From Rhodospirillaceae bacterium CCH5-H10 (lineage in GTDB: Bacteria > Pseudomonadota > Alphaproteobacteria > Reyranellales > Reyranellaceae), in assembly GCA_001557035.1 (NCBI GenBank), contig LSKJ01000274.1, positions 1 through 10,847 of the forward strand: a stretch of DNA of 10,847 nucleotides. Reading direction: 5' to 3'. The notes beneath the pieces were generated by a model. It did not search any database and had not been told where the DNA came from. It saw only the letters and a program-made list of their open reading frames with translations. A program made the translations under genes and the position numbers. The first letter of the stretch is position 1; each line of letters begins with the position of its first letter. Positions 1-9,541 of the stretch are shown here, one piece after another.

Positions 1-13
1 TGGCAGGCAAGGT

Positions 14-679
14 TCAGTTCGTTCTGGAATTTGTCTCTGGGGGCGTCGGCGGCAGGATCCGGTCGATCGAGCGAATCCACACGGCACAACTCTCGGCGTA
101 CGAAAGGCCGTAGGTGTCGCGCATGCGCGCCCAGCTCTCGATGTCGGTTATCGCCTCCAGGGCGATGAGAAGGTTGCGCTGCTCCAGGTCCGTCAGGGTC
201 GACAGTTCACGCCGGTACATGAGGCGCATGCGATCGACCGTGCGTTCGCGTGCGATCTTGACCCGCATCGCGAGCGCATCGTCCTCGTCGAAATTGTAGG
301 TGAGCGCTCTCCAGAGCGCGACGCCGCGTTCGCATGTGCCGGCGCGCGTCTCCACCTGCGATCTGATGCGGGTTGCGCGGTCGCCGTCGACGTCACGGGC
401 CGGCGCCAGGGCTGCCGCGTGAGCCAGCCCGTAATCGGCCGCCGCCAGGCGCAGCGCATGCAGATCGGGAAACCGCTCGAAAACCGATCGGACGGAATAG
501 CCTGCGCGCGCCGCGATCTCCTGCGCCGTCGGCATGGGTATCGAAGGATTTTCGCGAATCAGCGCCAGATAGGCCTCGATGATGAGCTGCCTGGTACGTT
601 CACTGCGAAGGCGACGCCCATCGATGCGGACAGGCTTGGCCGTCGCCGGCAAGCGGGATGTGCCCTCCGACGGGCTCAT
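14..679 (-). CDS. TetR/AcrR-family transcriptional regulator
   Basis: A 221-residue protein with the layout of one-component TetR repressors. The basic N-terminus (about residues 22-30, many Arg) leads into a helix, and residues about 51-70 form the helix-turn-helix (TAQEIAARAGYSVRSVFERF), followed by the usual 'F..L..L' helix. The C-terminal ligand and dimer domain (about 85-215) is helical and not recognisable to a ligand class. The protein would bind DNA as a dimer and release it on ligand binding. The ATG at 679 is used because the basic N-terminal arm lies just inside it; no clear Shine-Dalgarno precedes it. It lies 157 bp downstream of the aminotransferase gene on the same strand, so it may be separately transcribed. 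A 22-bp imperfect palindrome 18 bp upstream could be its own operator. Family assignment is firm; targets and inducer are unknown. Confidence 0.88.
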   Translation of the reverse strand: MSPSEGTSRLPATAKPVRIDGRRLRSERTRQLIIEAYLALIRENPSIPMPTAQEIAARAGYSVRSVFERFPDLHALRLAAADYGLAHAAALAPARDVDGDRATRIRSQVETRAGTCERGVALWRALTYNFDEDDALAMRVKIARERTVDRMRLMYRRELSTLTDLEQRNLLIALEAITDIESWARMRDTYGLSYAESCAVWIRSIDRILPPTPPETNSRTN

Positions 680-696
680 ACCGGCTGCAGAACCGG

Positions 697-718
697 CTTG
701 ACCGATGTGCCGATCAAG
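697..718. promoter_or_regulatory. Candidate operator for the TetR regulator (22-bp palindrome)
   Basis: The pattern is CTTGA-n-CG-n6-CG-n-TCAAG, symmetric about 707/708, with 7 matching pairs out of 11. Size and symmetry suit a TetR-family dimer, and the site lies 18 bp upstream of the regulator's start codon, which is typical of autoregulation. An AT-rich run (about 731-737) just further upstream on the minus strand could be part of the promoter. A direct repeat ACCGGCT at 680-686 and 692-698 lies next to it. This is inferred from symmetry and position only. Confidence 0.35.
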
Positions 719-836
719 CAGGCAGGAAGATATTTAAACATGCTGTATGCGAGAACTCTGTGACATGGAAGCACTCTTGCCCGGCAAAAGCGAACCAATT
801 GCAGATTAGAGCCCCCGCAATGCAAATACTAGGGGG

Positions 837-2539
<1,703 letters not shown>

Positions 2540-2578
2540 GGACCCGGCCTTTGGGGGCTGAAGCAGTAAACCACAAGT

Positions 2579-2585
2579 AGAGGGA
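2579..2585 (+). promoter_or_regulatory. Ribosome binding site of glnA
   Basis: AGAGGGA, a purine-rich Shine-Dalgarno, sits 9 nt before the ATG at 2595 and fixes the glnA start. It is stronger than the glnB site, in keeping with the far greater need for glutamine synthetase than for PII. Confidence 0.6.
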
Positions 2586-2594
2586 CGACCGACA

Positions 2595-4001
2595 ATGGAT
2601 GCCAAACAGGTTCTGGCGATGATCAAGGAAAAGGACGTCAAGTTCGTTGACTTCCGCTTCACCGATCCTCGCGGCAAGTGGCAGCACACGGCCCGCATGG
2701 CGTCCGCCACCGACGAAGGCACCTTCGAAGACGGCGTGATGTTCGACGGCTCCTCGATCGCCGGCTGGAAGGCGATCAACGAGTCCGACATGATCCTGAT
2801 GCCGGATCCGTCGACCGCCGTGCTCGACCCCTTCTCGGCCCAGACCACGCTGATCGTGAGCTGCGACGTCGTCGAGCCCTCGACCGGCCAGCTCTACGCC
2901 CGCTGCCCCCGCTCGACTGCCAAGCGCGCCGAAGCCTTCATGAAGTCGTCCGGCATCGGCGACACCGCCGTGTTCGGCCCCGAGCTCGAGTTCTTCGTGT
3001 TCGACGACGTCCGTTACGACGTCCAGATGCAGGGCAGCTTCTACAGCATCTCCTCGAACGAATCGCCGTGGAACACCGGCATCGCGGTCGAGGGCGGCAA
3101 CCTCGCCCATCGTCCGGCCGTCAAGGGCGGCTACTTCCCTGTCCAGCCGGTCGACACGCACAACGACCTGCGCGCCGAGATGATGACGGTCTGCACCGAC
3201 ATGGGCCTCACCATGGAAATCCACCATCACGAGGTGGCCCCGGCGCAGAACGAGCTCGGCTTCAAGTTCGACACGCTCGTGAAGACCGCCGACAACGTGC
3301 AGAAGTACAAGTACTCGCTGCACAACGTCGCCCACAGCTACGGCAAGTCGCTGACCTTCATGCCGAAGCCGCTCTACGGCGACAACGGCTCGGGCATGCA
3401 CACCCACCAGTCGATCTGGAAGGACGGCAAGCCGCTGTTCGCCGGGTCGGGCTATGCCGACCTCTCGGAGACGGCGCTGTACTACATCGGCGGCATCATC
3501 AAGCACGCCAAGGCGCTGAACGCCTTCACCAACGCCAGCACCAACTCCTACAAGCGCGTGATCCCGGGCTTCGAGGCGCCGGTGCTCCTGGCCTACTCGT
3601 CGCGCAACCGCTCGGCCTCGTGCCGCATCCCCTACGCGTCGTCGCCGAAGGGCAAGCGCGTCGAGGTCCGTTTCCCGGATCCGTCGGCCAACCCGTACCT
3701 CGCCTTTGCGGCGATGCTGATGGCCGGCATCGACGGCATCAACAACAAGATCCATCCGGGCGACCCGATGGATAAGAACCTGTACGACCTGCCGCCGGAA
3801 GAACTCTCCAAGGTTCCGACCGTCGCCGGCTCGCTGCGCGAGGCCCTCAACGCTCTCGACGCCGACCGCTCGTTCCTTACCAAGGGCGGCGTGTTCACCG
3901 ACGACCAGATCGACGCCTACATGGAACTGAAGTGGGAAGAGGTCTACAACTGGGAACACCAGCCGGCCCCGATCGAGTACAAGATGTACTACTCGATCTG
4001 A
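2595..4001 (+). CDS. glnA: Type I glutamine synthetase
   Basis: A 468-residue GSI-beta enzyme (E. coli GlnA is 469) that forms glutamine from glutamate, ammonia and ATP as a cytoplasmic dodecamer. Seen directly: the beta-Grasp N-terminus with [10 protein letters not shown] (49-58), [10 protein letters not shown] with metal-ligand glutamates, the ATP/metal segment [16 protein letters not shown], the glutamate flap [22 protein letters not shown], the [16 protein letters not shown] motif, and the adenylylation tyrosine at position 397 in NLYDLPPEE, the same number as in the enteric enzyme. The Tyr implies covalent control by GlnE, with PII encoded just upstream. No residue is missing and no frameshift is seen. 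Transcription probably comes from the glnB promoter and stops at the hairpin right after the gene. Confidence 0.98.
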   Translation: MDAKQVLAMIKEKDVKFVDFRFTDPRGKWQHTARMASATDEGTFEDGVMFDGSSIAGWKAINESDMILMPDPSTAVLDPFSAQTTLIVSCDVVEPSTGQLYARCPRSTAKRAEAFMKSSGIGDTAVFGPELEFFVFDDVRYDVQMQGSFYSISSNESPWNTGIAVEGGNLAHRPAVKGGYFPVQPVDTHNDLRAEMMTVCTDMGLTMEIHHHEVAPAQNELGFKFDTLVKTADNVQKYKYSLHNVAHSYGKSLTFMPKPLYGDNGSGMHTHQSIWKDGKPLFAGSGYADLSETALYYIGGIIKHAKALNAFTNASTNSYKRVIPGFEAPVLLAYSSRNRSASCRIPYASSPKGKRVEVRFPDPSANPYLAFAAMLMAGIDGINNKIHPGDPMDKNLYDLPPEELSKVPTVAGSLREALNALDADRSFLTKGGVFTDDQIDAYMELKWEEVYNWEHQPAPIEYKMYYSI

Positions 4002-4025
4002 TCTTTTCCGATCTTTCGGATCATG

Positions 4026-4058
4026 GAAGGGCCCGCTGTTGCGGGCCCTTCTTTTGTT
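4026..4058 (+). terminator. Rho-independent terminator after glnA
   Basis: A perfect 11-bp stem, GAAGGGCCCGC (4026-4036) with GCGGGCCCTTC (4041-4051), closes on a TGTT tetraloop and is followed by TTTTGTT (4052-4058). It begins 24 nt after the glnA stop and separates the glnBA transcript from the dehydratase gene at 4097. Confidence 0.92.
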
Positions 4059-4096
4059 GGAGGATGCGCGCCGCAAAACCTTCAGAGGAAGCGGAC

Positions 4097-4963
4097 ATGG
4101 GCTGGATGGACGAAGCGATGGAGACCCTGCGTCCCTGGATCGGGCGGGTGCGCACAGTCGAGGACGATATCGGCATGATGGCCGTCCGCCGCGTCGCCGC
4201 GACCTTCGACGTCGATCCCGACAGCATCAAGCGCGGCCAGGAGTTGCCGCCGCACTGGTTCACGGTGTTCTTTGCCGAAACCGTGCGCCAGGGCGAGCTG
4301 GGTCCGGACGGCCATCCCAACAAGGGCATCGTCCTGCCGCCGATCCCGATGCCGCGCCGCATGGGCGCCGGCCGCCGCGTGCAGATCATGGGCCGCCTCA
4401 AGGCCGGCGAACCCGCGGTGAAGAAGGCCGAGGTCGCCGACATCGTCCCCAAGACCGGCCGCTCGGGCGACATCTTCGTGCTGACGATGCGCCACACGAT
4501 CGAACAGGGCGGCAAGACCATCGCCTCCGACACGTTCGATGCGATCTATCGTCCCGCCGTGCCGCCGGGCCAGAAGACCACGGCCACGGTGGCCACCCAG
4601 GCGCGCACGGACCAGGCCTGGACCGAGACGACGCAGCTCACCAACACGCTCAACTTCCGCTACGGCGGGATCACCTGGAACGCCCATCGCATCCACTATG
4701 ACGGCGACTACACACGCAGCGAGGAAGGCTATCCGGCGATCGTCTCCAACGGCGGCCTGTCCATGCACTTGATGGTCGACGCGGCGCTGAAGCACGCGAC
4801 AGGCAATCTGACCGGCTACACCGCCCGCCTCGTCCATCCGCTCTGGGTCGGCGACCTGATCGAGGTGCGCGGCGAGGAACAGAAGGATGGCAAGCTGAAG
4901 CTGTGGGCCGCCGACAAGAACGGCGTGCTGTGCGGCGAGATGGACCTGGAGTTCGCGGCGTGA
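4097..4963 (+). CDS. Hot-dog-fold acyl-CoA dehydratase/hydratase (HTD2, mesaconyl-C4-CoA hydratase-like)
   Basis: A 288-residue double hot-dog protein of the FAS1-like dehydratase/MaoC group. The N-terminal hot-dog spans about 15-150. The C-terminal half (about 180-285) carries FRYGGITWNAHRIHYDGDY (187-205), the family's form of the hydratase-2 motif. Asn195 and His200 sit where other MaoC enzymes have the catalytic Asp-x4-His pair. The closing LVHPLWVGDLIEVRGE is also typical. Known relatives hydrate or dehydrate branched or dicarboxylic acyl-CoAs, for example mesaconyl-C4-CoA hydratase of the 3-hydroxypropionate bicycle. The ATG at 4097 follows AGAGGAAG by about 5 nt, which beats more upstream in-frame starts that would run through the glnA terminator. 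The stop TGA overlaps the GTG start of the CoA-transferase, so the two probably act on related substrates. Exact substrate unknown. Confidence 0.88.
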   Translation: MGWMDEAMETLRPWIGRVRTVEDDIGMMAVRRVAATFDVDPDSIKRGQELPPHWFTVFFAETVRQGELGPDGHPNKGIVLPPIPMPRRMGAGRRVQIMGRLKAGEPAVKKAEVADIVPKTGRSGDIFVLTMRHTIEQGGKTIASDTFDAIYRPAVPPGQKTTATVATQARTDQAWTETTQLTNTLNFRYGGITWNAHRIHYDGDYTRSEEGYPAIVSNGGLSMHLMVDAALKHATGNLTGYTARLVHPLWVGDLIEVRGEEQKDGKLKLWAADKNGVLCGEMDLEFAA

Positions 4964-6153
4964 GCGGTGGTCCGCTCTCGGGCGTGAAGGTCGTGGACCT
5001 GACGACGGTGGTCGTCGGGCCGATCTGCACCCGCACGCTGGCCGACTATGGCGCCGAGGTCATCAAGGTCGAGGCGCCGGGCGGCGACCTCCTGCGCACC
5101 ATGGCGCAGGGCAGTCGCAATCCAGGCATGTCGGGCAAGTTCATCAACTTCAACCGCAACAAGCTGTCGATCGTCCTCGACATCAAGAACCCGGACGGGC
5201 TGGCGGCGCTGCATCGCCTGATCGAGAAGGCCGACGTGTTCGTGAGCAACGTGCGGCCCGAGGCGCTGACGCGCGCCGGGCTGGACTTCAAGAGCCTGTC
5301 GAAGAAGAATCCGAAGCTGATCCACTGCTCGATCCTCGCCTTCGGCCGTGGCGGTCGCTACTACAACCGCCCCGCCTACGATCCGATCGTGCAGAGCCTG
5401 TCGGGCGTCGCCGGCACGCTCGAACGCGCCACCGGCGAGCCGCGCTTCGTGCCGATGGTGATGAGCGACCACACGACCGGCCTCATCGCCGCCCAGTGCA
5501 TCGGCTTCGCGCTCTATCGCCGCGAGAAGACCGGCCAGGGCGAGGCGATCGACGTGCCCATGCTGGAGAACATGGCCTCGTTCGTGTCGAGCGAGCATCT
5601 GGGCGCGGCGACCTTCGATCCGCCCGTCGGGCCCACCGGCGACAATCGCCTGCTGAGCCCGGACTACCGGCCGCTGCCGACCAGGGATGGCTACATCACG
5701 GTCGGCCCCAACACCAATCAACAGGCCTTCGCCTTCTTCGAGGCGATCGGCCGGCCGGAACTCAAGACCGACCCGCGCTTCGACAGCGCCGCCTCGCGCA
5801 CGAAGAACGCCGCCGCCTACTTCGTCGTCCGCAAGGAGGGCCTTGCGCAGAAGACGACCGCGGAATGGCTGGAGATCTTCGACAAGGCCGACGTGCCGGC
5901 GGCCCGCTACAACACGATCGACGACCTGCTGACCGATCCGCATCTCGGCGACGTCGGCTTCTTCCAGCCCGAGGATCATCCCAGCGAAGGCCGCATCCGG
6001 CGATCGCGTCGGGCCAACGCGTTCTCCGGCGGCGAACGGGAAGTCGAGACCCACGCGCCGACCCTGGGCGAGCATACGAACGCAATTCTTGCCGGCGCCG
6101 GCTACAGCGAGGCCGAGATAGAAAAGATGCGGGCCTCCGGCGCCGCGCGCTAA
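4960..6153 (+). CDS. Class III CoA-transferase (CaiB/BaiF family)
   Basis: A 397-residue protein, the usual family length, that moves CoA between carboxylic acids through an aspartyl-CoA anhydride. The N-terminus LSGVKVVDLT..VVGP....LADYGAEVIKVE is diagnostic. The likely catalytic aspartate is Asp170 in VMSDHTTG, close to Asp169 of formyl-CoA transferase. Also seen are DIKNPDG, the YDPIVQSLSG loop and the C-terminal EIEKMRASG helix common in this family. The start is GTG at 4960, within GTGA, so it overlaps the dehydratase stop by 4 nt and is translationally coupled. Starting further upstream would place the N-terminus inside the dehydratase with no family match. An Mct-like (mesaconyl-CoA C1-C4) role is conceivable from the neighbour but not shown. 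The gene ends tail-to-tail against the GH2 gene with overlapping stop codons. Confidence 0.92.
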   Translation: MSGGPLSGVKVVDLTTVVVGPICTRTLADYGAEVIKVEAPGGDLLRTMAQGSRNPGMSGKFINFNRNKLSIVLDIKNPDGLAALHRLIEKADVFVSNVRPEALTRAGLDFKSLSKKNPKLIHCSILAFGRGGRYYNRPAYDPIVQSLSGVAGTLERATGEPRFVPMVMSDHTTGLIAAQCIGFALYRREKTGQGEAIDVPMLENMASFVSSEHLGAATFDPPVGPTGDNRLLSPDYRPLPTRDGYITVGPNTNQQAFAFFEAIGRPELKTDPRFDSAASRTKNAAAYFVVRKEGLAQKTTAEWLEIFDKADVPAARYNTIDDLLTDPHLGDVGFFQPEDHPSEGRIRRSRRANAFSGGEREVETHAPTLGEHTNAILAGAGYSEAEIEKMRASGAAR

Positions 6154-8570
6154 CCGAAGCGCACGCTTACGGTCCGATCCGATCGCGACGCGACCGACAC
6201 GACCTCGCCGGCCGGCGGCCCCTTTTCCTTGCCGGTCGGCACCAGCGCAAGGCGCCGCCGCTCTCCCGGCAGGAGGAAGAACCCTTCGTCCTCGCCGCGG
6301 TAGCCCGGCGCTTCGATCTGGATGCAGGGCGCAAATCTGGTCGCCTGGACGATGACGGCCCATTCCGCCCCTTCGCGCTGAAGTGTCGCCGACAGGCCGG
6401 GATCATGCGCGACCGCGGCGCGGCCCAGCGGATAGTGCGCGGCCTCCGCGAGCCGCGCGCCCGTGACGGCGTCGGACAAGGTCACGACCGCGACCTCGAG
6501 CGAGAGCGCGCCGAAGCGATAGGCGTAGGTGATGTCGAAGAAGGATCCGACGATCTCCGCGGAACTCAGCGTCCGGGCGCCATGGGCCGGCAGCGTCACC
6601 TCGCGCTCGCGTCGCATCACCACGACGTCGCCGGCCTGGAGGCAGACGAGTGACAGCGTTGCGTGCACCGGCGTGGCGGTGTCGTTGATCAAGTGCACGC
6701 CGAGCCCGTTCAGCCCCTCGTCAGTCACGACGACCTGCACCGGCCTGAACGCGCGGCGCAGCCCATGCCATGCCTGCTTGGGATTGCCATCGGAAGCGAT
6801 CACGCCCCAGCCCGGCCCGGGGCTGAGGTCCTTGAGCATCCAGACGAGCGCTCCGTTGCAGGGAGACGCCGGACGGCGCCATTCGGCGATCACGGTTTCC
6901 ATCACGTCGCCGGTCAGGGCACGCGAGAGCCGCCCGTAGTGGGCAGGGTCGTCGGCCTGGAGCCGCGCCGCGTCGACGCCGTGCAGCAGGCCAAGATAGT
7001 GGTCGCGGACCGTGGCGAAGTCCCATTCGGCACCGCGATCCCTCGGGACCATGTCGGACGACCGTACGGGACCGGCGGGCACGTTGGCGAAGGCCAGGCA
7101 TTCCGATGCGAAGCGCACGCCGGCGCGGCGCGCGTCCTCCAGCGGCCGCCGATAGGCTCCGACTCCGTAATAGTGGGAAACGCCGGCATCGGCCTGGAAC
7201 GGCAAGTCGCCACCCTCGGGGGATTGCGCGAGATAGGGAACATCCGGACAGAGAGAGTTCGCGATGGCCGGGAGGATCTCGTCGTAGAGCGTGCCGCTCC
7301 AGAGGGTTGGGGTCAGGCCGAGCATCGCAGCCTGCTGGGCGATTTCGCTGCCGCCGCACAGCAGAGCGAGGGAAGGATGCATCCGTGCGCGCGAGAGGAA
7401 CTGATGCGCTTCCCGCTCGACGCTCGCCCGGAACGCAGGATCGCCGATCGGATAATCCATATTGGCGAACATGAAATCGTGCCAGACCAGGATGCCGAGT
7501 TCATCGCACAGGGCAAAGAACGCGTCGCTCTCGTAGATCATCGTTCCGCCGACGCGGATCATGTTCATGTGCGCGTCGCGCGCCTGTCGCAGCCACGGCA
7601 GAAGCGATTCGCGGTCGCTGGCCAGCGTCACGAGGTCCGCCGCACTCCAGCAGGCGCCGCGGGCAAAGACCGGCTGGCCGTTGATGCGGAACCCGAAGCC
7701 GTGCCCGTCCGGTCCCCGATCGATCTCCACGGATCGGAAACCGACCCGCCCGAGGTCGACCTCGATTTCGCCGATCCGGGCGCAGGCACGGTAGAGGAAA
7801 GGCGTGCCATGGGTATGGAGCCACCATCTCTCGACTTCGGGCAGGCGCAGACTGCCCTCGAGCCTGCCCGTTTCCGTCCAGTGCAGAGGCGCCGTCACAC
7901 CGCCGACGTCGAGCACCGCTGCCGGGCGATCGAGGCGATCGCCGATGTCGAGCGTGACGCGGACCAGTCCGTCCGCACCATCGAGCGTCGCGCGAACCTC
8001 GACGACCGTGACGCGCTGCGGCCCCGCCGGTTCCTCGATTTCGATGCCGCGCCAGGGACCCACGGCATGGACCGGCGGCTGCCAGCCGGTCATGTGGCCC
8101 AGCAGGGTCGTGCGGACGTGCCTCAGCCCGTTGTTGGCGACCAGCGTGGTCCGCCATCGCGCCCTGCCCTTGCGCCGCGCCAGCTCGGCATCGAGCGAGC
8201 GGAAGACGATGACGAGCTCGTTCTCACCGTCGAAATCGACCTCGACCTCGTGCGCGAGGAACATGTTGTCCGAAACGAGGATCGATCGGCCATTCAGCCA
8301 GGCCTCGGCCAGGGTCGCGAGCCCGTTGAAACGCAGGACGCGTCGCCCGCTGCCGCGGACAGACGTGCGATACCAGATGTCCTTGTCGTGAAGCGGCGCC
8401 GGATCCTCCTCGGTCCAGCGGCCGGCGTCGCGCAATGCCTGGGCGGCCGTGCCCGGCACCACCGCGCCGATCCAGTCGGTCACGCTCGAAAGCGCGCTCG
8501 GATGGGACACGACACCCGGCGCGGTGCAGGCGAGACGCCATTGGCCGCCGAGGGGCGCAAATCCCGCCAT
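6150..8570 (-). CDS. Glycoside hydrolase family 2 (beta-mannosidase-like) protein
   Basis: An 806-residue GH2 protein. The N-terminal jelly-roll sugar-binding domain (about 1-180) holds WYRTS...LRFNGLATLAEAWLNG and GWQPPVHAVGPWRGIEIE. An Ig-like sandwich (about 185-285) and the (beta/alpha)8 barrel (about 288-610) follow, with FRINGQPVFARGACW, the MIRVGG loop and LGILVWHDFMFAN. Further beta domains form the C-terminus. Glu409 in CGGSEIAQQ is the likely acid/base, and Glu490 in RFASECLAF the likely nucleophile. The usual GNNE motif is GGSE here. No signal peptide is visible, so the enzyme is probably cytoplasmic. The ATG at 8570 is chosen because it begins just before the sugar-binding domain, overlaps the DUF1839 stop by one base (TGATG), and has GGGGAA 11 nt upstream. 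Substrate is unknown; it ends an aminoacyl-carrier-protein operon. Confidence 0.85.
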   Translation of the reverse strand: MAGFAPLGGQWRLACTAPGVVSHPSALSSVTDWIGAVVPGTAAQALRDAGRWTEEDPAPLHDKDIWYRTSVRGSGRRVLRFNGLATLAEAWLNGRSILVSDNMFLAHEVEVDFDGENELVIVFRSLDAELARRKGRARWRTTLVANNGLRHVRTTLLGHMTGWQPPVHAVGPWRGIEIEEPAGPQRVTVVEVRATLDGADGLVRVTLDIGDRLDRPAAVLDVGGVTAPLHWTETGRLEGSLRLPEVERWWLHTHGTPFLYRACARIGEIEVDLGRVGFRSVEIDRGPDGHGFGFRINGQPVFARGACWSAADLVTLASDRESLLPWLRQARDAHMNMIRVGGTMIYESDAFFALCDELGILVWHDFMFANMDYPIGDPAFRASVEREAHQFLSRARMHPSLALLCGGSEIAQQAAMLGLTPTLWSGTLYDEILPAIANSLCPDVPYLAQSPEGGDLPFQADAGVSHYYGVGAYRRPLEDARRAGVRFASECLAFANVPAGPVRSSDMVPRDRGAEWDFATVRDHYLGLLHGVDAARLQADDPAHYGRLSRALTGDVMETVIAEWRRPASPCNGALVWMLKDLSPGPGWGVIASDGNPKQAWHGLRRAFRPVQVVVTDEGLNGLGVHLINDTATPVHATLSLVCLQAGDVVVMRREREVTLPAHGARTLSSAEIVGSFFDITYAYRFGALSLEVAVVTLSDAVTGARLAEAAHYPLGRAAVAHDPGLSATLQREGAEWAVIVQATRFAPCIQIEAPGYRGEDEGFFLLPGERRRLALVPTGKEKGPPAGEVVSVASRSDRTVSVRFG

Positions 8571-9541
8571 CAGTCGAACCGTTCCCCGAGCGTCGCGAAG
8601 ATCAGATCGTAGTCGGCTTCCAGCGGCTGAAGATCCACGGCACCGGCGTCGAACCTGCGGCGATGGACCATCCGCGCGAGCTGGAACTGGACTGCCTTGG
8701 CGGCCTCGGCGAGATGACGACTGGCCGAGGCTGCGGGAGCGAGTCCATCCAGACCCTGGGCACCCAGCCAATCGAGATAGGTCCCCAGCATCTCGAAGTT
8801 GGCGCCGAGTTGTCGCGGCACGTTGAAGGCATGGAGATGGAAATGGCCCATGCCGCGATGCGCGAGCCCTTCCAGAAGCGCCGGCAGCGCCGCCCGCCAT
8901 TCGCGGATGGGATGGCGGCGCGGCCTGCGCTCGAGATGGCCCCGCAGCAGGGCGACGGACGCTTCCACCAGCGCCGGGCCGGTGAGAGCCACGCCGTCCC
9001 GCTTGACGAATTCGGCATAGGGAAAGAGCACGACCGGCTCATGGAACAGCCCGTCATAGTCGGCTGCCGCGAGTTCGTAGTAACCCGTGCCGTGGAAGTA
9101 ACCCAGCCGCCTTTCCCGCGGATCGAGCGCGATCACCGCGATGCTGGTCTTCACATGCGCCTTCCGGTACGCGTCGCCGGCATCGGGCAGCCAGAAGGCG
9201 TCGACCTCGACCAGCACCGGCCGGCCGCGCCGGAGCTGTTCCATCGACTGCGCCTCGACCGAATCGAAGATCGGCAGCTCCTGAACCGAAAGGCCGAAGA
9301 GGCGCTGCAGGTCCTCGAGCGGGAACTTGAAGAAGGTGAAGTGGTCTCCTTCGAAATCCTGCAACACCGTGAAGGAGAGCGCCGCCTCGGCGGGATGGCC
9401 GAGAGCCGGCAGCAGTTCGATCCAGAGGTCGACGTAGCAGTTGGTCTCCGGCCAGATCCGGTCGCCGCCGTGCAGGGCGCTGGAGCGCCATGTCGCCGGG
9501 CTGATGCCCAGCAGGTCGACGCCGTCAGAGTCCGAGGACAT
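8570..9541 (-). CDS. DUF1839 family protein, possible acyltransferase
   Basis: A 323-residue protein that I recognise as DUF1839, a family without an established function that I associate with aminoacyl-carrier-protein ligase genes. Seen: PETNCYVDLWIELL (31-44) with Cys35 at a helix start, VLVEVDAFWLPD (109-120), KAHVKTSIAVIALD with His129, and GYFHGTGYYEL. The C-terminal half is helical with GHFHLHAFNVPRQLGANFEML. The order of an early Cys, a 'VDaf-WLP' strand and a later His before a hydrophobic strand resembles BtrH/DUF4872 papain-like acyltransferases that take acyl groups from carrier proteins. That is my inference, not a proven homology. No signal peptide or membrane segment is visible. 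The ATG at 9541 lies inside the ligase gene (17-nt overlap), with no clear ribosome site, implying translational coupling. Confidence 0.8.
   Translation of the reverse strand: MSSDSDGVDLLGISPATWRSSALHGGDRIWPETNCYVDLWIELLPALGHPAEAALSFTVLQDFEGDHFTFFKFPLEDLQRLFGLSVQELPIFDSVEAQSMEQLRRGRPVLVEVDAFWLPDAGDAYRKAHVKTSIAVIALDPRERRLGYFHGTGYYELAAADYDGLFHEPVVLFPYAEFVKRDGVALTGPALVEASVALLRGHLERRPRRHPIREWRAALPALLEGLAHRGMGHFHLHAFNVPRQLGANFEMLGTYLDWLGAQGLDGLAPAASASRHLAEAAKAVQFQLARMVHRRRFDAGAVDLQPLEADYDLIFATLGERFD

Noticed and set aside
812..836. CCCCC/GGGGG potential stem just after the aminotransferase stop
   Set aside because: Only 5 bp with a 15-nt loop and no T-tract on the minus strand; too weak to call a terminator.
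3932..4096. In-frame upstream extension of the dehydratase gene into glnA
   Set aside because: It would overlap the glnA end and translate the terminator hairpin. The ATG at 4097 has a good ribosome site and matches the family N-terminus.
4816..6363. Minus-strand frame (515 codons) opposite the CoA-transferase
   Set aside because: It covers the end of the dehydratase gene and the whole CoA-transferase gene, both with strong family motifs, and has no family match of its own.
6663..8612. Long plus-strand frame (649 codons) opposite the GH2 gene
   Set aside because: The minus-strand frame encodes clear GH2 motifs with two catalytic glutamates; the plus frame is Arg/Pro-rich with no recognisable domain.
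8571..8900. Upstream extension of the GH2 frame by 110 codons
   Set aside because: The extension lies entirely within DUF1839 coding sequence and is Arg/Ser-rich. The ATG at 8570 sits right before the sugar-binding domain and overlaps the DUF1839 stop.
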